From: Anthoceros angustus
Taxonomy: Eukaryota > Streptophyta > Anthocerotopsida > Anthocerotales > Anthocerotaceae
Assembly: GCA_010909165.1 (NCBI GenBank)
Contig: MU008202.1
Location: 400,336 to 464,335 of the forward strand
Length of the DNA: 64,000 bases
Direction: 5' to 3'
The position numbers and the translations under genes were made by a program. Below, piece after piece: positions 24,201-37,001 of the stretch (its first letter is position 1; each line of letters starts with the position of its first letter). The notes below the pieces were generated by a model. That model did not search any database. It saw only the letters and a program-made list of their open reading frames with translations, and was not told where the DNA came from.

Positions 24201-27200
24201 CATCATGTTCGGGTGGAGATTGCTGCTTAGTACTGACATAAATGTTTCAGTAACACTGGTTCTTTGATGACAACATGCAGGTCGGTCTACTATGCTGCCT
24301 CAGATGTTGATATCTTAAGGCCGATGGTGGAGGTGTCTTGGGCTCCCATGCTCGCTGCTTTTAGTGTTCCCCTGGATCAAAGTGATGATGAGGTGGTAAC
24401 CTATCAATGTCTTGAAGGTTTCCGGCATGCAGTTCACATCACCGCAGTTATGTGCATGAAGACTCAGCGTGATGCATTTCTCACTTCGCTGGCAAAGTTT
24501 ACATCTCTCCACTCAGCAGCTGATATCAAGCAAAAGAACATTGATGCCATAAAGGCAAGTAGCTACCTGATGGTTCTAAGAAGTCGTTGTTTCGCACCTG
24601 GACTATCGTCATCCGGCTTGCCAGAGATGCTGTCAGTTTGCGTCTGGTGAGCAGGCTACCTGGTGCAGAAGCTGACATATTACTCTGGTGATGGCTTGCA
24701 GGCCATCATTGCGATCGCAGACGAAGATGGGAACTATTTGCAGGATGCTTGGGAGCATATCTTGACTTGTGTGTCTCGTTTTGAACATCTTCACCTCATC
24801 GGTGAGGGGGCCCCACCTGATGCAACCTTTTTTGCAGCACCTCAGAGCGAGGCAGAGAAGCGGCAGATGCTGAAAACTCCTGTACTTCCGGTCTTGAGGC
24901 GGAAGAATCCTGGCAAACTTCAGTATGCTGCTGCTGCAGCCCGGCGAGGATCGTATGACAGTGCTGGAGTTGGCGGGCATGCTGCAGGGGTGGTCACAAC
25001 AGAGCAGATGAACAATCTAGTATCCAACTTGAATATGCTGGAGCAGATTGACAGCTTTGAGATGAATCGCATTTTCACCCGCAGTCAAAAGCTGAAGGGT
25101 GATGCCATTGTTGACTTTGTAAAAGCTCTTTGCAAGGTCTCCATGGAAGAACTAAGATCGCCAAGTGACCCACGTGTCTTCAGTCTGACAAAAATTGTTG
25201 AGATATCGTAAGGAATGCAACTTGGTTTGATTTAATCTTTTTCCTGCCACTTTTGTGGTCTAGTGACGAACTGGTCCTTTGCCCCTGACTGCTGGAATGT
25301 TTTTGTAGGCACTTCAACATGACCAGAATAAGGCTTGTGTGGTCGCGAATTTGGAGCGTGTTGTCAGATTACTTTGTTGTCCAAGGCTGTTCCGAAAATC
25401 TCTCTGTTGCTATGTATGCAATGGATTCTCTAAGACAGTTGGCTATGAAATTCTTGGAGCGTGAGGAGCTCTCAAATTACAATTTTCAGAATGAGTTCAT
25501 GAAGCCTTTCGTCGTTGTCATGCGAAAGAGCAGTTCTGTGGAGATTCGGGAGCTCATAATACGCTGTGTTTCCCAAATGGTTTTTGCGCGGGTTGGCAGT
25601 GTGAAGTCAGGGTGGAAGATCATGTTCATGGTATAGTGTTTCCTAGTGAATGTACAACTGTGGTTGGTTTTCAAGGGTGGTCTGGAGGCTGATGTTGAGT
25701 CCTTATGTTACTTTGGCTTTGCAGGTGTTTACAACTGCGGCAACAGATGACCATAAGACAATTGTGCTACTGGCCTTTGAAACCATTGAGAAGATTGTCC
25801 GGGAATATTTCCCATATATAACTGAAACCGAGACAACAACATTTACGGATTGTGTGAATTGCCTCATTGCATTCACGAATAGCCGGTTCAACAAGGATGT
25901 AAGCCTGAACGCCATTGCCTTTCTCCGATTCTGCGCCTTGAAGTTGGCTGAGGGAGAACTCGGCTCTTCTGCTCAATATAAAGAGAGTAAACTGACCAAG
26001 TCTTCAAGTATCTCCCCAAGACCGTCAACAGAGTCCCTTACATTTACAGACAAGGATGATCATCTTTACTTCTGGTTCCCCTTGCTGGCAGGTATAGTTT
26101 GGGTAGTGAATGATGTTCAACGGGGTTGATGCAGGCTGGTTGTAGGAAGATTCAACCCTAGTTGTGAAGATCTTGCATGACCTGAACAATCTGCTGTGTG
26201 CAGGTCTGTCTGAACTGACATTTGACCCCCGACCCGACATTCGCAAAAGTGCGTTGGAGGTGCTTTTCGACACCCTTCGTTATCACGGGCATATGTTTTC
26301 CTCTGGACTATGGGAGCGGGTCTTTGATTCGGTTCTATTTCCTATTTTTGATCACGTACGCCGAGCAACTGAGCCTGCAGCCTTGAGGCAACAGCTGGAG
26401 GGTACCTTAGAAAAGGAAGCTGATGAAGTGGAAATGGATGCGTGGCTTTATGAAACTTGCACCTTGGCACTACAGCTTGTGGTTGATCTATTTGTGAAGT
26501 TTTACCCTGTAGTATGTACATTGCTGGGGAAAATCTTATCATTGTTGACTGGATTCGTCAAACGGCCACATCAGAATCTAGCAGGAATTGGGGTGGCTGC
26601 CTTTGTGAGGTTGATGAACAATGCGGGAAGTCTGTATACGGATGAGAACTGGGAGGAGTCCTTGACAGCTTTGAAAGAAGCCGCTGTAGACACGCTACCT
26701 GATTTGTGGAAGATTGTTGGAGTTTCGGTGTCTGCCATCTCTGCAGAGAAGGCAGTGGGAAGCAATGGAACCAGTATTGGTGAACCACTTGTCTCAGAAG
26801 GTCACCCGGCAAATTTACAACTGGTTATCGCAGATGCAAGGTCTCGTGTTGCCGTCCAGACTCTCATTGTACAGGTAGCTGATTGTGCGAGCTGTCCATT
26901 TCAGTTGTATGATTGTCCTGGTGCTCTCTTTTTATTTATTTGACAAGAGCTCTGAGTTGGTGGGTTGTGATGAGTGGTGCGTTTTATCAATAATTCATTG
27001 TCTCTGCAGGCTGCCAATGAAATCTATGCCAAGCATGTAGTTCAACTACAGCCAGCTCACACGATGCTGCTGTTAGATACACTTCAAATTGTGGCAAGGC
27101 ATGCCCACAAACTGAATGGTGACCGAGAGCTTCGAACAAGACTGCATCCTCTGCGACAAAAGACACAGTTGCCCGATCCACCACTACTTCGCCTGGAAAA

Positions 27201-27627
27201 TGAGGTTTATCAGGACTATTTGACCATGTTGCAGAACCTCCGGGTGGATAAGCCTGACCTTGCAAAGGCAGTGGAAGTAGAGGTTCGCCTTGTGGAGATA
27301 TGCGATGAGGTACTGAGGTTGTATATTGATACTTCTGCAATTCGCACTCCTGACGATACAGGTGAAAATGGAAAGATAACGCAGCCATGTTGGCCTGTCC
27401 CTCTTGGGTCTGCCAGACGCCGAGAGCTGTTGGCAAGAGCTCCCTTAGTGGTAGCAACCCTTCACGCTGTTAGTAACCTTAGGGACTCGTCTTTGGAGAG
27501 GTACCTTGTCCGCTTTTTCCCTCTTCTAGCTAAGCTGGTAGGCTGTGAACATGGATCCCCTGATGTGCAGTTAGCGCTGAGTGACATGTTTACGTCCTGG
27601 ATAGGACCCATATTGTTACAGGCTTGA
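21229..27627 (+). CDS. BIG-type ARF guanine-nucleotide exchange factor (Sec7 protein)
   Basis: The large BIG-class ARF-GEF loads GTP onto ARF GTPases at the trans-Golgi/endosome to drive coat recruitment. The model has 11 exons: 21229-22469, 22571-22888, 22973-23315, 23401-23823, 23901-24193, 24281-24554, 24702-25207, 25309-25630, 25725-26091, 26204-26874 and 27010-27627. They total 5376 bp (1791 aa), the usual BIG1-4 length, and every splice phase closes. The N-terminal DCB region opens with the BIG-like [14 protein letters not shown]. The Sec7 domain starts near residue 635, with the glutamic finger in RLPGEAQK (about 724) and [11 protein letters not shown]-type regions follow ([28 protein letters not shown]). 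Introns after 23315 and 24554 use GC donors (CAG|GCAAGC, AAG|GCAAGT). The start is the first in-frame ATG and gives the family N-terminus. Which BIG paralogue this is cannot be said. Confidence 0.95.
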
Positions 27628-29163
27628 CCTCCAGTAAAATCTCTTATTCTGACATTGGTCAGTGGTCCTTGAGCTTGGCAATTTTGCATTCGGATCAGGG
27701 AAGAAGCCTGTAGGCCTAATTACTGTCACATCCTACGTTCAAGATGTGGAGACAGCATTTGCAAGGGGGGGATCCTTTTTGCTGGCCATTGGGACAATGT
27801 TTGAGGATTGTACGCATGGTGGAGAGCATCATGTTTGCATTTTGGAGGCCTTTTATGGCAGAGTACAGAGGGGGTGCGGCCTTTTCACAGCTGCACAAGT
27901 GCAGAACTGTAAAGCTACTGGGTCAGATGTCGGTACAGAAACTTGGGAGGTACATGCTACGAGCAGCTCGGCTGTGCGTAGCAATGTTTGTATTCTGTAG
28001 CTTGTTTGCACAGGGGAAGAAACCTAAGCTTTTGCTCCACTCGCAGTATGAGGCAGCCATCTCTGGTAGTACTGAGGCTATTTTTCAGTTTGCATCCGAT
28101 TGATTAACCCTGTTCATAATTGCAGGAAGGAGGCGTACATACCTTCTTCATGGTTGGTACTTAGAGATAATACTGTAGGTCCATTTCCTTGGTCTGGTGC
28201 CCTTGTGTACTGGTGTAATGCTCCGGCTCAATTGTTGGGTTGTTAACAGCCTTGCTCATGGAGTGGTAGGAAATTTTTGTGGGCACCTTCATCATTGTGG
28301 AGTCCTGTAGAGGAGGCACCCATGACCTCCCCCTCACTGTTGATCACTGAAGGAGCTTTGCTGGACAGATGCGCGCAACGCAGGGACCGGGTGGTGGCAA
28401 TCACGCGTGTGTTGGAGACTCATTGCCCGCACTCTAGGGGAGTGCACGAGATTCTTTTTCCACACTATTTTGCCTCGCGGAAGGGTTGAGAAGGTTGACG
28501 CGCACGCCCGGACATCGCTGCCATGTATTCATGCCGATACAAATGAATAGGTACGTATATACATATATGTATACATATAGATACCTTGTGGACTACATAT
28601 GTATGTGGGCAGTATCCAAGAATGCGGCGATATTGAAACTCGGGATGCGTGAATTTTTGTAACATATGGAATTGATGGGCGGGTGGGTGAACCGAGGGGA
28701 GAAAATCCGATTCTACTTGCGCCGATCTGTGTTTGACGTTCATAGCAGAGACGCGACATGAAAGGACGTGGTCATGATGCTGTTTGTACTTGGGTGTCAC
28801 AGGCTCATAGCATGTATGTACATACATACATAATGAAGAGGCAGGCTGATTTGTGTAGATGATCCGGGTGCTAAGCTCTATCACGCACGTGCATTTGTAC
28901 TTTGCCTTCAACTTGGGACGCAGGCGTGGTGTAATAACCCTAGGCCCTATGCCCTAGGCGTGGATGGGGGGCGATGGAAACGAGATGAAGATGAAGGGAA
29001 CGTCCGGAGGCGAAGGGGCACGCAGTCAAAGGTTACGTACATGGCCTACTGGGGGAATTGGGGTGAGGCAAGTACATACCGCGGGCGCGAGCTGCCTTTC
29101 TCCATCAATGCGCTTATCTGGTGCGCATGAAGGCCGAAGGTGGCAGGCCGCATGCCAATAGCG

Positions 29164-29296
29164 CAAGGCAAAGGCAAAGCAAAGGCAAAGGCAAAGGCAA
29201 AGGCAAAGGCCAAGCCAAAGCCAAAGCCAAAGCCAAAGCCAAAGCCAAAAGCCAAAGCAGGGCAGCGCAGGGCAGGACAGGGCAGGGCAAGGCAGG
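29164..29296. repeat. Composite hexamer array (GGCAAA)n-(GCCAAA)n-(GGCAG)n
   Basis: About seven GGCAAA units change to about seven GCCAAA units and then to GGCAG-type pentamers, all purine-rich on this strand. Confidence 0.9.
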
Positions 29297-30477
29297 TACA
29301 TATGTAGTGGAGCGGCATGGCGGGAATGGCAGCCTGCAGGGCCAGGGGAGCCAGGAGGCAGGGCAGAGGCAGAGCAGAGTCCAGTGTCCAGTCCAGTCTA
29401 GCCTCCGGCCAGCGTCAATGTTGAGGCACGATTCCGCAGGCCACACATGGCTATCCATGTGTTGCCTATGCGACGGTGGGGCAGGCCCGCCAGCCTGGCC
29501 TCCTGCTTTTCTATTCTAGGGTTATAGGGCAGGGAGCCCAATCCCCAAACCCTGGCGATCAGGGTTTCACGCATTGCAATTTGCTCAGGCGACAGCCAGC
29601 AGCAGCTATCGTCTCCACTCCACTTTTGATGAAAAAGCAACGAGAGCACAGGCAGGCAGAGGCATGAGAGCAGTCCATGTTCTGCGGCCAGCTCGGGCAA
29701 CGCCCCCGGGGGAGTGGCGTCAGGGCGTCGGCAACAGGCTACGTACATAAAGAGCACAGCGCGGAGGGGGAGCAGGTAACAAAAGAATTGCAGAGCGCCA
29801 CTGCCAGGTGCCCTTGCTGCTCGCCTTTGAATCTGGGATCCGGCCGGTGTCGGGAGCGGGGCACCTCGGTACACTAGGTAGACTAGCAGAAAATTAACCG
29901 GCTGAGATACGATGAAAACCGGATGACAAAGTCGGGATTGAAGACACAATTCACCTGGCAAGCGTCACGTTTGAGGCAAATCTCGTTAGCCAAAAACCCA
30001 GCTGGACCTATTCCACCTTGTCCTTTGCTACTCATACAAACTACCGGTAGTGTGATCCCAAGAATATGTACATATAAGTTGTATCATAAGTTGTGAAGAT
30101 AAAGCTGCTATCGTCTTCAACTTCAAACAAAGGAGACAACAAGAGAGCGGCTGTGCCTGTATCTAGCAAATTTTGAGTAGGTAATATATGAAGTATTGGA
30201 AAGATAAGAAATATAAACATTTGCTCGGTTCCTCTCCCAGTACCTACCAGCTCATCACGACCCACGACAGCATGTACTATATGCGCCTGAAAAGGCCAAA
30301 GCTGGTTACAGAGGCAGTTTGGGGATTCCCGGAACCTTGAAGAGGTGATGAGAAGGCGACCGGCAGGTGGCGTTGGTCCTGTGGTGGGGGTGTCGAGCCG
30401 AGCCCCAAAAATGGGAGATTCATTTCCGGGCCAGCGGGAGAGAGCCTGTCAAGAGGTTAGGGCAGGGCCGGCGGACC

Positions 30478-30512
30478 GGGCCTGGCCTGGCCTGGCCTGG
30501 CCTGGCGCGGGC
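30478..30512. repeat. (TGGCC)n pentamer run
   Basis: Five or so consecutive tggcc/ctggc units. Confidence 0.85.
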
Positions 30513-30589
30513 CGCGGCCCTCCGAAACGCGCGGCGGAGGCCAAGGGGCGAAGGGGCGAAGGCGAAGGCGGAGGGAAGCCAAGGGAGAA

Positions 30590-30613
30590 GAGAGAGAGAG
30601 AGAGAGAGAGAGA
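30590..30613. repeat. (GA)n dinucleotide run
   Basis: About twelve consecutive ga units, embedded in a purine-rich tract. Confidence 0.9.
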
Positions 30614-31112
30614 AACCTGCAAATCCCCAAGTGGATAAGGAAGGATCCTGGATAGCGGATACCGGATATCGCCTGGCGTACCGAACCCAACCGAGTCCTG
30701 ACCTGAACCGAGTTTCGCCCCTGACCCCAGACAAGGGGTCCAGGGACCAGGCACCAGGCACCAGGCACCAGGCACAAGGCACAGACTAGCCGCTGTGGCG
30801 GCTACACTGTACCTGCTGTCGCAGTCGGGGGTGGGAGCCGGTGCCGGTCCTGGTGCCGGTCCCGGTCCTGGGTTCCACTTGCCTCCTCCCGTTCCCCCGC
30901 CATCTGTCCTTTGCACAACCCTTCCCACTTTTATTTCGTGCACCGGTCGTGCCACGCCCGGTTATTAACCCAGGTCAACCAGGCCTCCGCAGGCTCGGAG
31001 GCGAGGTGGAGTCCGGAAGTGCTCTCCTCCCCTCCTGCGGGCAGCGGGCAGCGGGCAGGGGGCAGCGGGCAGCGCGCCAGGCCACCAGCCCCAGCCCCAG
31101 CCAGCGCAAACA

Positions 31113-31145
31113 AGGAATGAAGGAATGAAGGAATGAAGGAATCAA
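31113..31145. repeat. (GGAATGAA)n octamer run
   Basis: Four near-perfect tandem units of ggaatgaa. Confidence 0.85.
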
Positions 31146-31253
31146 GGCGCAGTTCGGCCACAAAAATCCCCCACTCTCATCACCCGCGCCGCTACAACCG
31201 CATTTACAGCCTGGTCCTGGTATGCACCGTTAAATACTACAACACCAGCATAA

Positions 31254-31318
31254 AGCAGTGCAGTGCAGTGCAGTGCAGTGCAGTGCAGTGCAGTGCAGTC
31301 CAGTGCAGTGCAGTGCAG
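31254..31318. repeat. (CAGTG)n pentamer array
   Basis: About twelve units of cagtg, with one ccagt interruption and a degenerate 3' end. Confidence 0.92.
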
Positions 31319-31582
31319 CGCGTCGCATCGCATTCCAAGTTTTCCAACCCCTTCCCTGGTCCATTTGCCTGCCTCCCTCATGTGCGCGTGGGGCCAACCG
31401 CGCTAAAGCTAAGGCCAAAGCTAAACCACAATTCCCCTCCGCCGCACGGACCATAGACGGGGTCAAACACTCCACCTCGGGCCCCACCGTTTCTATTCAA
31501 GGAAATCGCTCAAGCGGAAGCAGACTTCGAATTTGGTATTCGGTTCTACTCCCTCCACCCTGAGAATCTTTCCCACTCCCAC

Positions 31583-31634
31583 CCCCGTCCCCGTCCCCGT
31601 CCCCGTCCCCGTCCCCGTCCCCGTCCCCGTCCCA
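31583..31634. repeat. (CCGTCC)n hexamer array
   Basis: About eight units of ccgtcc. The frame reads as Pro-Val repeats, which explains the nearby spurious ORFs. Confidence 0.92.
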
Positions 31635-32274
31635 CTTTCCATTCCATTTGCTTCACGCTCCGGCCTACTGCCCACTCTCTACAACCTACGTACATACATA
31701 CTTCGTATTTTTATTAAATATATACTCTTAAAGCTACTAAGACTTAACAGGATTATCATTTGGTTACACACTCAAGTACATACCTGGTTAGTCTCTGTCT
31801 TGAGACATACCTACTCGACACACATGTTATGCTCAAATCTAGTAAACAGTCTCTAACGAATGCGTCTCATGTGTACTTGATGTATGTGTTGACAGTGACT
31901 CTCAGTACTAGACATGTCCCTCCTACACATGATGTATGTGTTGACAGTGACTCTCGGTACTAGACATGTCCCTCCGTACAAATGGCTGCTCTACGGTCAA
32001 TCCTGCAAACGCATGGTACAGTCCCGCCCAGCAATATGGGCTATGTTGCACATGCATACATAAAGAGACCAAGGCGACGTCACTATCCTTCACATCAGCC
32101 CTCACATTGTTATGTGCTATGCTGCATATGCACACAGAAAGGAGACCAAGATGACATCAGTATCCTTCACATCCGTGGATTCATAACACATGGTCGGGCA
32201 TTCATGGCTATTTCAACTTCGTAAGAAACGTTTTGGAATCCTGACCCTAACAATACTTACTTGTATAATAGCGA

Positions 32275-32332
32275 AATTAAATTATATATATAAGTTATAT
32301 ATATATATAATATATATATATGTAAGTAGAAG
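32275..32332. repeat. AT-rich (TA)n tract
   Basis: Mixed (TA)n with short interruptions. It could form cruciform structures. Confidence 0.85.
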
Positions 32333-33162
32333 ATTTGATTTGTCATCCAGGGGTCTCACACAAGGGAAAGCGGATTCCCTCGTCATACGATCCATGAATC
32401 GTACAAACTACAAAGGAAAAGGGCAGTGGCCGGTTTGGGACAGGTCAGAGACTAAGCTACGCCATGTAGATCTTGTTGTATGTATGTACAGTAATTGCGA
32501 AATGAGAAAGGTGGCGCCTTGGTCCTTGGTGGGCATTAAATGACGGTGCTGCGCGCGCGAGCTGACTGCTGACTAGGCGGGGGAGCGGCAAATGTGGCGG
32601 GTCCACGTGGGCGGGCGCCGTACGGCGCGCTGTGACGCTGGCGCAGTTAATCTGTACCCGGTCCGGTCCATACAGCCTACGAGGGCCTGCCCTAAGCGGA
32701 GGGGTGTTAATCGGGTGATGGGATAGGCCGCGTGCCTATCCGGTCTGGCAGTCTGGCACGCTGCGCCTATCCCCTCCGATTACGATTACCCATTACCCTG
32801 CGCCCCAAGGGCCTCCGAGTCCCCCGACTCCCCGACCCCCCGGATAGAAACACCCGCGTTTAACGTAACCGGATGCGGTGCGCCTCCGTTATCCGTTTTC
32901 TCTCCCCTCTCTCTACGTTCTCTCTCTTATGCCCCCACCCTCTCTCTTCCAGGCCCCGGGCCCGGGTCCGGCTGGACCGGGGACCGCCAGGCCTGCTGGC
33001 AGCGGGTGCGGGTGCGGGTGCGGGTGCGGCTGTAGGGGCAGAGGCAGGAGCTCGGGCGGAGAGGGAGGCGGAGCAGGAAAAGGAGGCAGGAGGCAGGAGC
33101 AGCAGCAGCAGCAGGTTCCGCCCTGCTGCAACTGCAAGCAACCCAACAAGCCCAGCCCCGGG

Positions 33163-33262
33163 AGAGGGCGAGGGCGAGGGGGAGGGCGAGGGGGAGGACG
33201 AGGGCGAGGGGGAGGGGGAGGACGAGGGCGAGGGCGAGGGCGAGGACGAGGGCGAGGGCGAG
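33163..33262. repeat. (GAGGGC/GAGGGG/GAGGAC)n hexamer array
   Basis: About sixteen purine-rich hexamers with two variable positions. Confidence 0.92.
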
Positions 33263-34579
33263 AGAGGAGCTCAAGAATCATCGGGGCGTGCACACATGGA
33301 TGTGGTCGGGTAGAGAGAAGGCGGAGTGCGAGCAGTGGACATTTGCCAATTCGGGCCCGTCAATCTGGCGAGGTGGCCGGCACTGGAGCGGGTACGTGAT
33401 TGTAGCTGTATGTGCCCATCTCTCTTGTGCGCTGTGCTGTGCTCTGGTGGAAATCTTATCTGGACCACCCTGCTTCCTCGGCCCTGCCTCCCCCTCTTGT
33501 GTGTGCCACAGCTGCATCTGCAACAGCAACAGCAACAGGAGCTTGCTGCGTCTGTGCTGCTTGCTGGGTGTTGCTGCTCCCTTGCTTGCCTTGCCTGGCG
33601 GTGTCCTCTTGGCCCTTGCCTTGCCCTCTCGGCCCTTGCCTTGCCGTGCCGTGCCGTGCCGTGCTGTGCCGTGCCTTCTTCTCCGGATCCGCCTTCCTTC
33701 CTTTCCCTGCCTTGGCCCCTCGGCGGGTGCAGGCTGGAGCGCCGCAGCCCCCGGCACGCTCGCACGTAGACGGGACATTCCATCTCTCTCTATCACATAC
33801 AACATCGCTGCTGCTCTCCTCTGTGCACTCCTTCCCCCAGCTCGCCTGCTGCCTGTCAGCTGGCTGCCTCCTCCTGCCTGGAGCTACTTGTCTGTGCTCG
33901 GCGGAGAGGCCTGCCAGAGCCAGAGCCAGTCCCAGTCCCAGTCTCAAGCCCGACCCTCATCCCGGACCTCGCTCCTGCAGCTAGCTCCAAGGTAGCAGCA
34001 GTATTCCGGCCTTGCTTGCCTTGCCTTGCCTTGCCTTTTGTTGCTTGAAGCTTTGAAGCCAGCTGCCTCTCTTGGGCCTGGGAATGCCGGATCTGACAAT
34101 CGTACGTGCTGTCCATGGTGTGATGCCCAGCGCGCGTGCGACGCAGGGAGGAGGCCTGGGCCTAGGCAGGAGCAGGTGATCCGATTCGGTCTTGCTTGGA
34201 TTGGAGTATCGGAGTGCTGCGCTGTGCATGGGGCGGGGCGGGGCTAGTGTGGCAGGCTCGGGCTCGGGCTGCTGCTAGGCACACAAGGAAGCGGATGAGG
34301 CCGGCTATCGCTGCTGCAGCAACAATTAATCCCGCCGCCGGCTGGCACGCCGGAACGGAATGCAAAGCACTGGCCATGGGCCGCACCAGCTGCTGATTTG
34401 CAGATTGACGCCAGCGTCAGGATCGCCGGCCTTGTGTTGTTGCAACTGCTGCTCTGCTGCTTCTGCTGCTTCTGCTGCTAGAGCTCAGTCTTCTGCCGCC
34501 GCTCACGTCGCGCACCGCATTCGTGGTGGCCGTGGCAAAGGGGACTGCTTCCAGCCGGGACCGCATCCGACTCCGGACT

Positions 34580-35169
34580 ATGGCACAGACGTCAGGATCG
34601 GGGGCAGGGGGAGGAGTGGGGAGCGGGGCCAACCAGTTTGGCGACACCACCTATACCAAGGTGTTTGTGGGCGGGCTGGCATGGGAGACGCAGCGGGACA
34701 CCATGCGCCGCCACTTCGAGCAGTTCGGGGACATCCTCGAGGCTGTGGTCATCACTGACAAGAACACCGGCCGCTCCAAAGGATATGGCTTTGTGCGCGC
34801 CCCGCCCCCTTTCCTTCCTTCCAACCCACCTTCTGATCCAAGCGTGCTTTGCAACCGCCTTCCTCACTCCTTGCTCTCCACCCCGCAGGTCACCTTCCGC
34901 GACGCCGATGCTGCCAGGAGAGCCTGCGCTGATGCCACGCCCATCATCGATGGTCGCAGGGCCAATTGCAATCTCGCCTCGCTCGGCGCGCATCGCAATC
35001 GTCCCGCCCACGGAGGACCTCACGGTACGTTTTTGTCATCTCTCTGCTGTCACCGCAACATTTCAGTTGCCAGATCCTCTCAGCCTCTTCTCATCACCGC
35101 CGCTACTACTACTCTACATTACATGTGATCTGTGACACAACACATTGTCCCTCCCTGCACCCCTCCCCC

Positions 35170-35210
<41 letters not shown>

Positions 35211-37001
35211 AGATCGGTGTTGGATTTGTGTTCGCACTTGGTGTGGGCAGGCACATTTCACAAGCTTGCAGCGTTGGCTGGCCTGCTGTAACAGACGCAG
35301 GATATCCGCTCAGATCTGGTGTGCACTGGAATATCTGTTCCAGTCTCTCAGTGGTTACCGGATTTGTGGGGGGCAGGGCAGTGGCAGGGCAGGGCTGGGG
35401 CAGGCAGGCTGTAAGGCTGGCAGCCCTTTTTTCCTTTTTCTTTTTGCCTCTATCTCCTATGGAGGATTCGACTATGCCGTTTCTTCCCTTTCCTTAGACA
35501 GACTGTGTTGTGAGCTCATTTTCGCTACTGCCTGGAAGTTAGAAGAACTCAGTATGGCATGTCTCCACAGAGGAGAGAGGACACACACACAAACACATCC
35601 TGGGCTTCGAGTGGCCAAGTATGGCGGTGGAATGACCTGCCAATGAACATCCTCACCCTCTGTGACCTCGCTGATCGCCACATGGTGCAGGTCTCTCCAA
35701 GCCCTGATAGATGCACCGCAGTCTCTTGTTCCCCCTCTCATCTTCTGCCGATTTCAGATTTCAGATTTTCCGATTTCTCTAGTGTAGCCAGCTGTGGTGT
35801 GGGATTCATACTTTATGCATCCTCTCTTTCAACTAGAATGGGGTGATCACAGCAGGTGGCCCTAGTCAGAATCCGCACTACTCTCAAGTCATCTAGATGC
35901 TTTACATACATACGTACATAGGTTTAGGGATGCTCCCACTCGAGGCAGCTCGCAACAGTTTCCGGTTTCGGATTGCAAGGCTTTTCTCAAGTGTTTGTCA
36001 TGGATTGTCTAACCTGATGCGGTGCCCGCAACTGGTGTTTCTGTTCAGGGCCCCAAGCAGGAGGGCCTGGCTATACTCCATCAGCGCCCTTCGCTCAACC
36101 GGGTCCTTTCACGTACCCTCAGCAAGGCTTCACGTATCCCCAGTACGGGTAAGCCCTGGTTTGTTGCTGCTGCTGCTACTGCTGCTGCTGCCAGGAGTAG
36201 TGTAGGCTTGTGTAACTGCTTTGTGATGATGCACAGAATACTGATGCAATGAAGCCATGTTTTGCCTGCAGTTACCCGCAATACCCACCTGACTACAGCT
36301 ATCCTCAGGTACCCACCCACCCTACCGCTTCTTCTTGTGTCACAAAGCTTGCATCCCTTTAGGCAAAGATGGGAGGGCAGGAGGTAGTGTTTGCAGCTGT
36401 TTGTGTGTGTCCAGTTCTTGCTGCTGCGCAGAGTGCTGTGTATAACCTTTACGGCGTGCCACAGTTTCCTCAGCAAATATACGGTGGGCCAGGGACGTTG
36501 GGCAGCACAGGAGTGTACCCCTACTCCGGATTCACGCAACCCATACAGGGCGGGCCTGGATACCCGTCTCCGCAGGGCTACGGGGCCCCCCATCTGATGC
36601 AGTATGGGACCCCGGGAGTGAGCGCCATCACCAGCATGGCGCAGCCGTATGGAGGAGGGGCAGTGCCTCTCCAGACGCCGTCACCCTCTACCGGTGAGCA
36701 TGACAACCTCATCATGTCAAATGCAGAATTCGGCGAGCTGCAAGGCCGTCAAGTAGGTAGGTTTCAGTCCACTGTGCTGCAGGGTGGACACAGTTCTCTT
36801 GTGAGCAAGTGAGTGACCTGACCGATGTGGTGACCCTGGGTGCTGCAACTCTCGTCCTCTCTCTGTGGCTGCCCATTTGCAGGAGTGACACCAGCCCTGG
36901 CCGCGGCAGGGGTGGCAGTTCCATCCCAACAGTTTGGTGTACCTGCCCCATCTCAGCAGCAATTTTCCTCTGGGGGTGGGCCGGATCAGCCAACAGGTTG
37001 A
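34580..37001 (+). CDS. RRM RNA-binding protein, RBM24/ARP1-like
   Basis: The protein has a single N-terminal RNA recognition motif and a Gly/Pro/Tyr/Gln-rich tail. Exons are 34580-34792, 34889-35024, 36049-36148, 36272-36308, 36432-36693 and 36883-37001 (867 bp, 288 aa), and all phases close. RNP2 is [12 protein letters not shown]1 is GRSKGYGF joined across intron 1 to [13 protein letters not shown]. The RRM end [13 protein letters not shown] is diagnostic of the plant RBM24-like/ARP1 family, whose members bind mRNA and act in ABA- or development-related control. The low-complexity tail continues to an in-frame TGA at 36999-37001. A GT lies just before that stop, so a further splice to a 3' exon is possible but gives only low-complexity sequence. 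Intron 2 is unusually long for this window (1024 bp) and carries a TGCTCC microsatellite. Confidence 0.9.
35168..35212. repeat. (TGCTCC)n hexamer array inside RRM gene intron 2
   Basis: About eight units of tgctcc ending in ccag. This pyrimidine tract resembles a splice acceptor, but no in-frame exon follows it. Confidence 0.88.

Larger units (their letters stand above)
27628..34579. other. Intergenic interval rich in microsatellites
   Basis: About 7 kb between the ARF-GEF and the RRM gene. Long ORFs here (for example at 29114-29458, 30449-30955, 32873-33399 and 33271-33995) are translations of simple repeats and occur in all frames, so I do not call them genes. 27628-28500 is probably the 3' flank of the ARF-GEF. 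Confidence 0.65.

Noticed and set aside
29114-34229. Many long ORFs on both strands
   Set aside because: They are translations of 5- and 6-bp repeats, overlap in most frames and have no conserved motif.
35160-35230. Additional exon after the (TGCTCC)n tract in the RRM gene
   Set aside because: The tract ends in a good acceptor-like cag, but no exon with the needed phase follows, and exon 2 joins directly to 36049 in frame.
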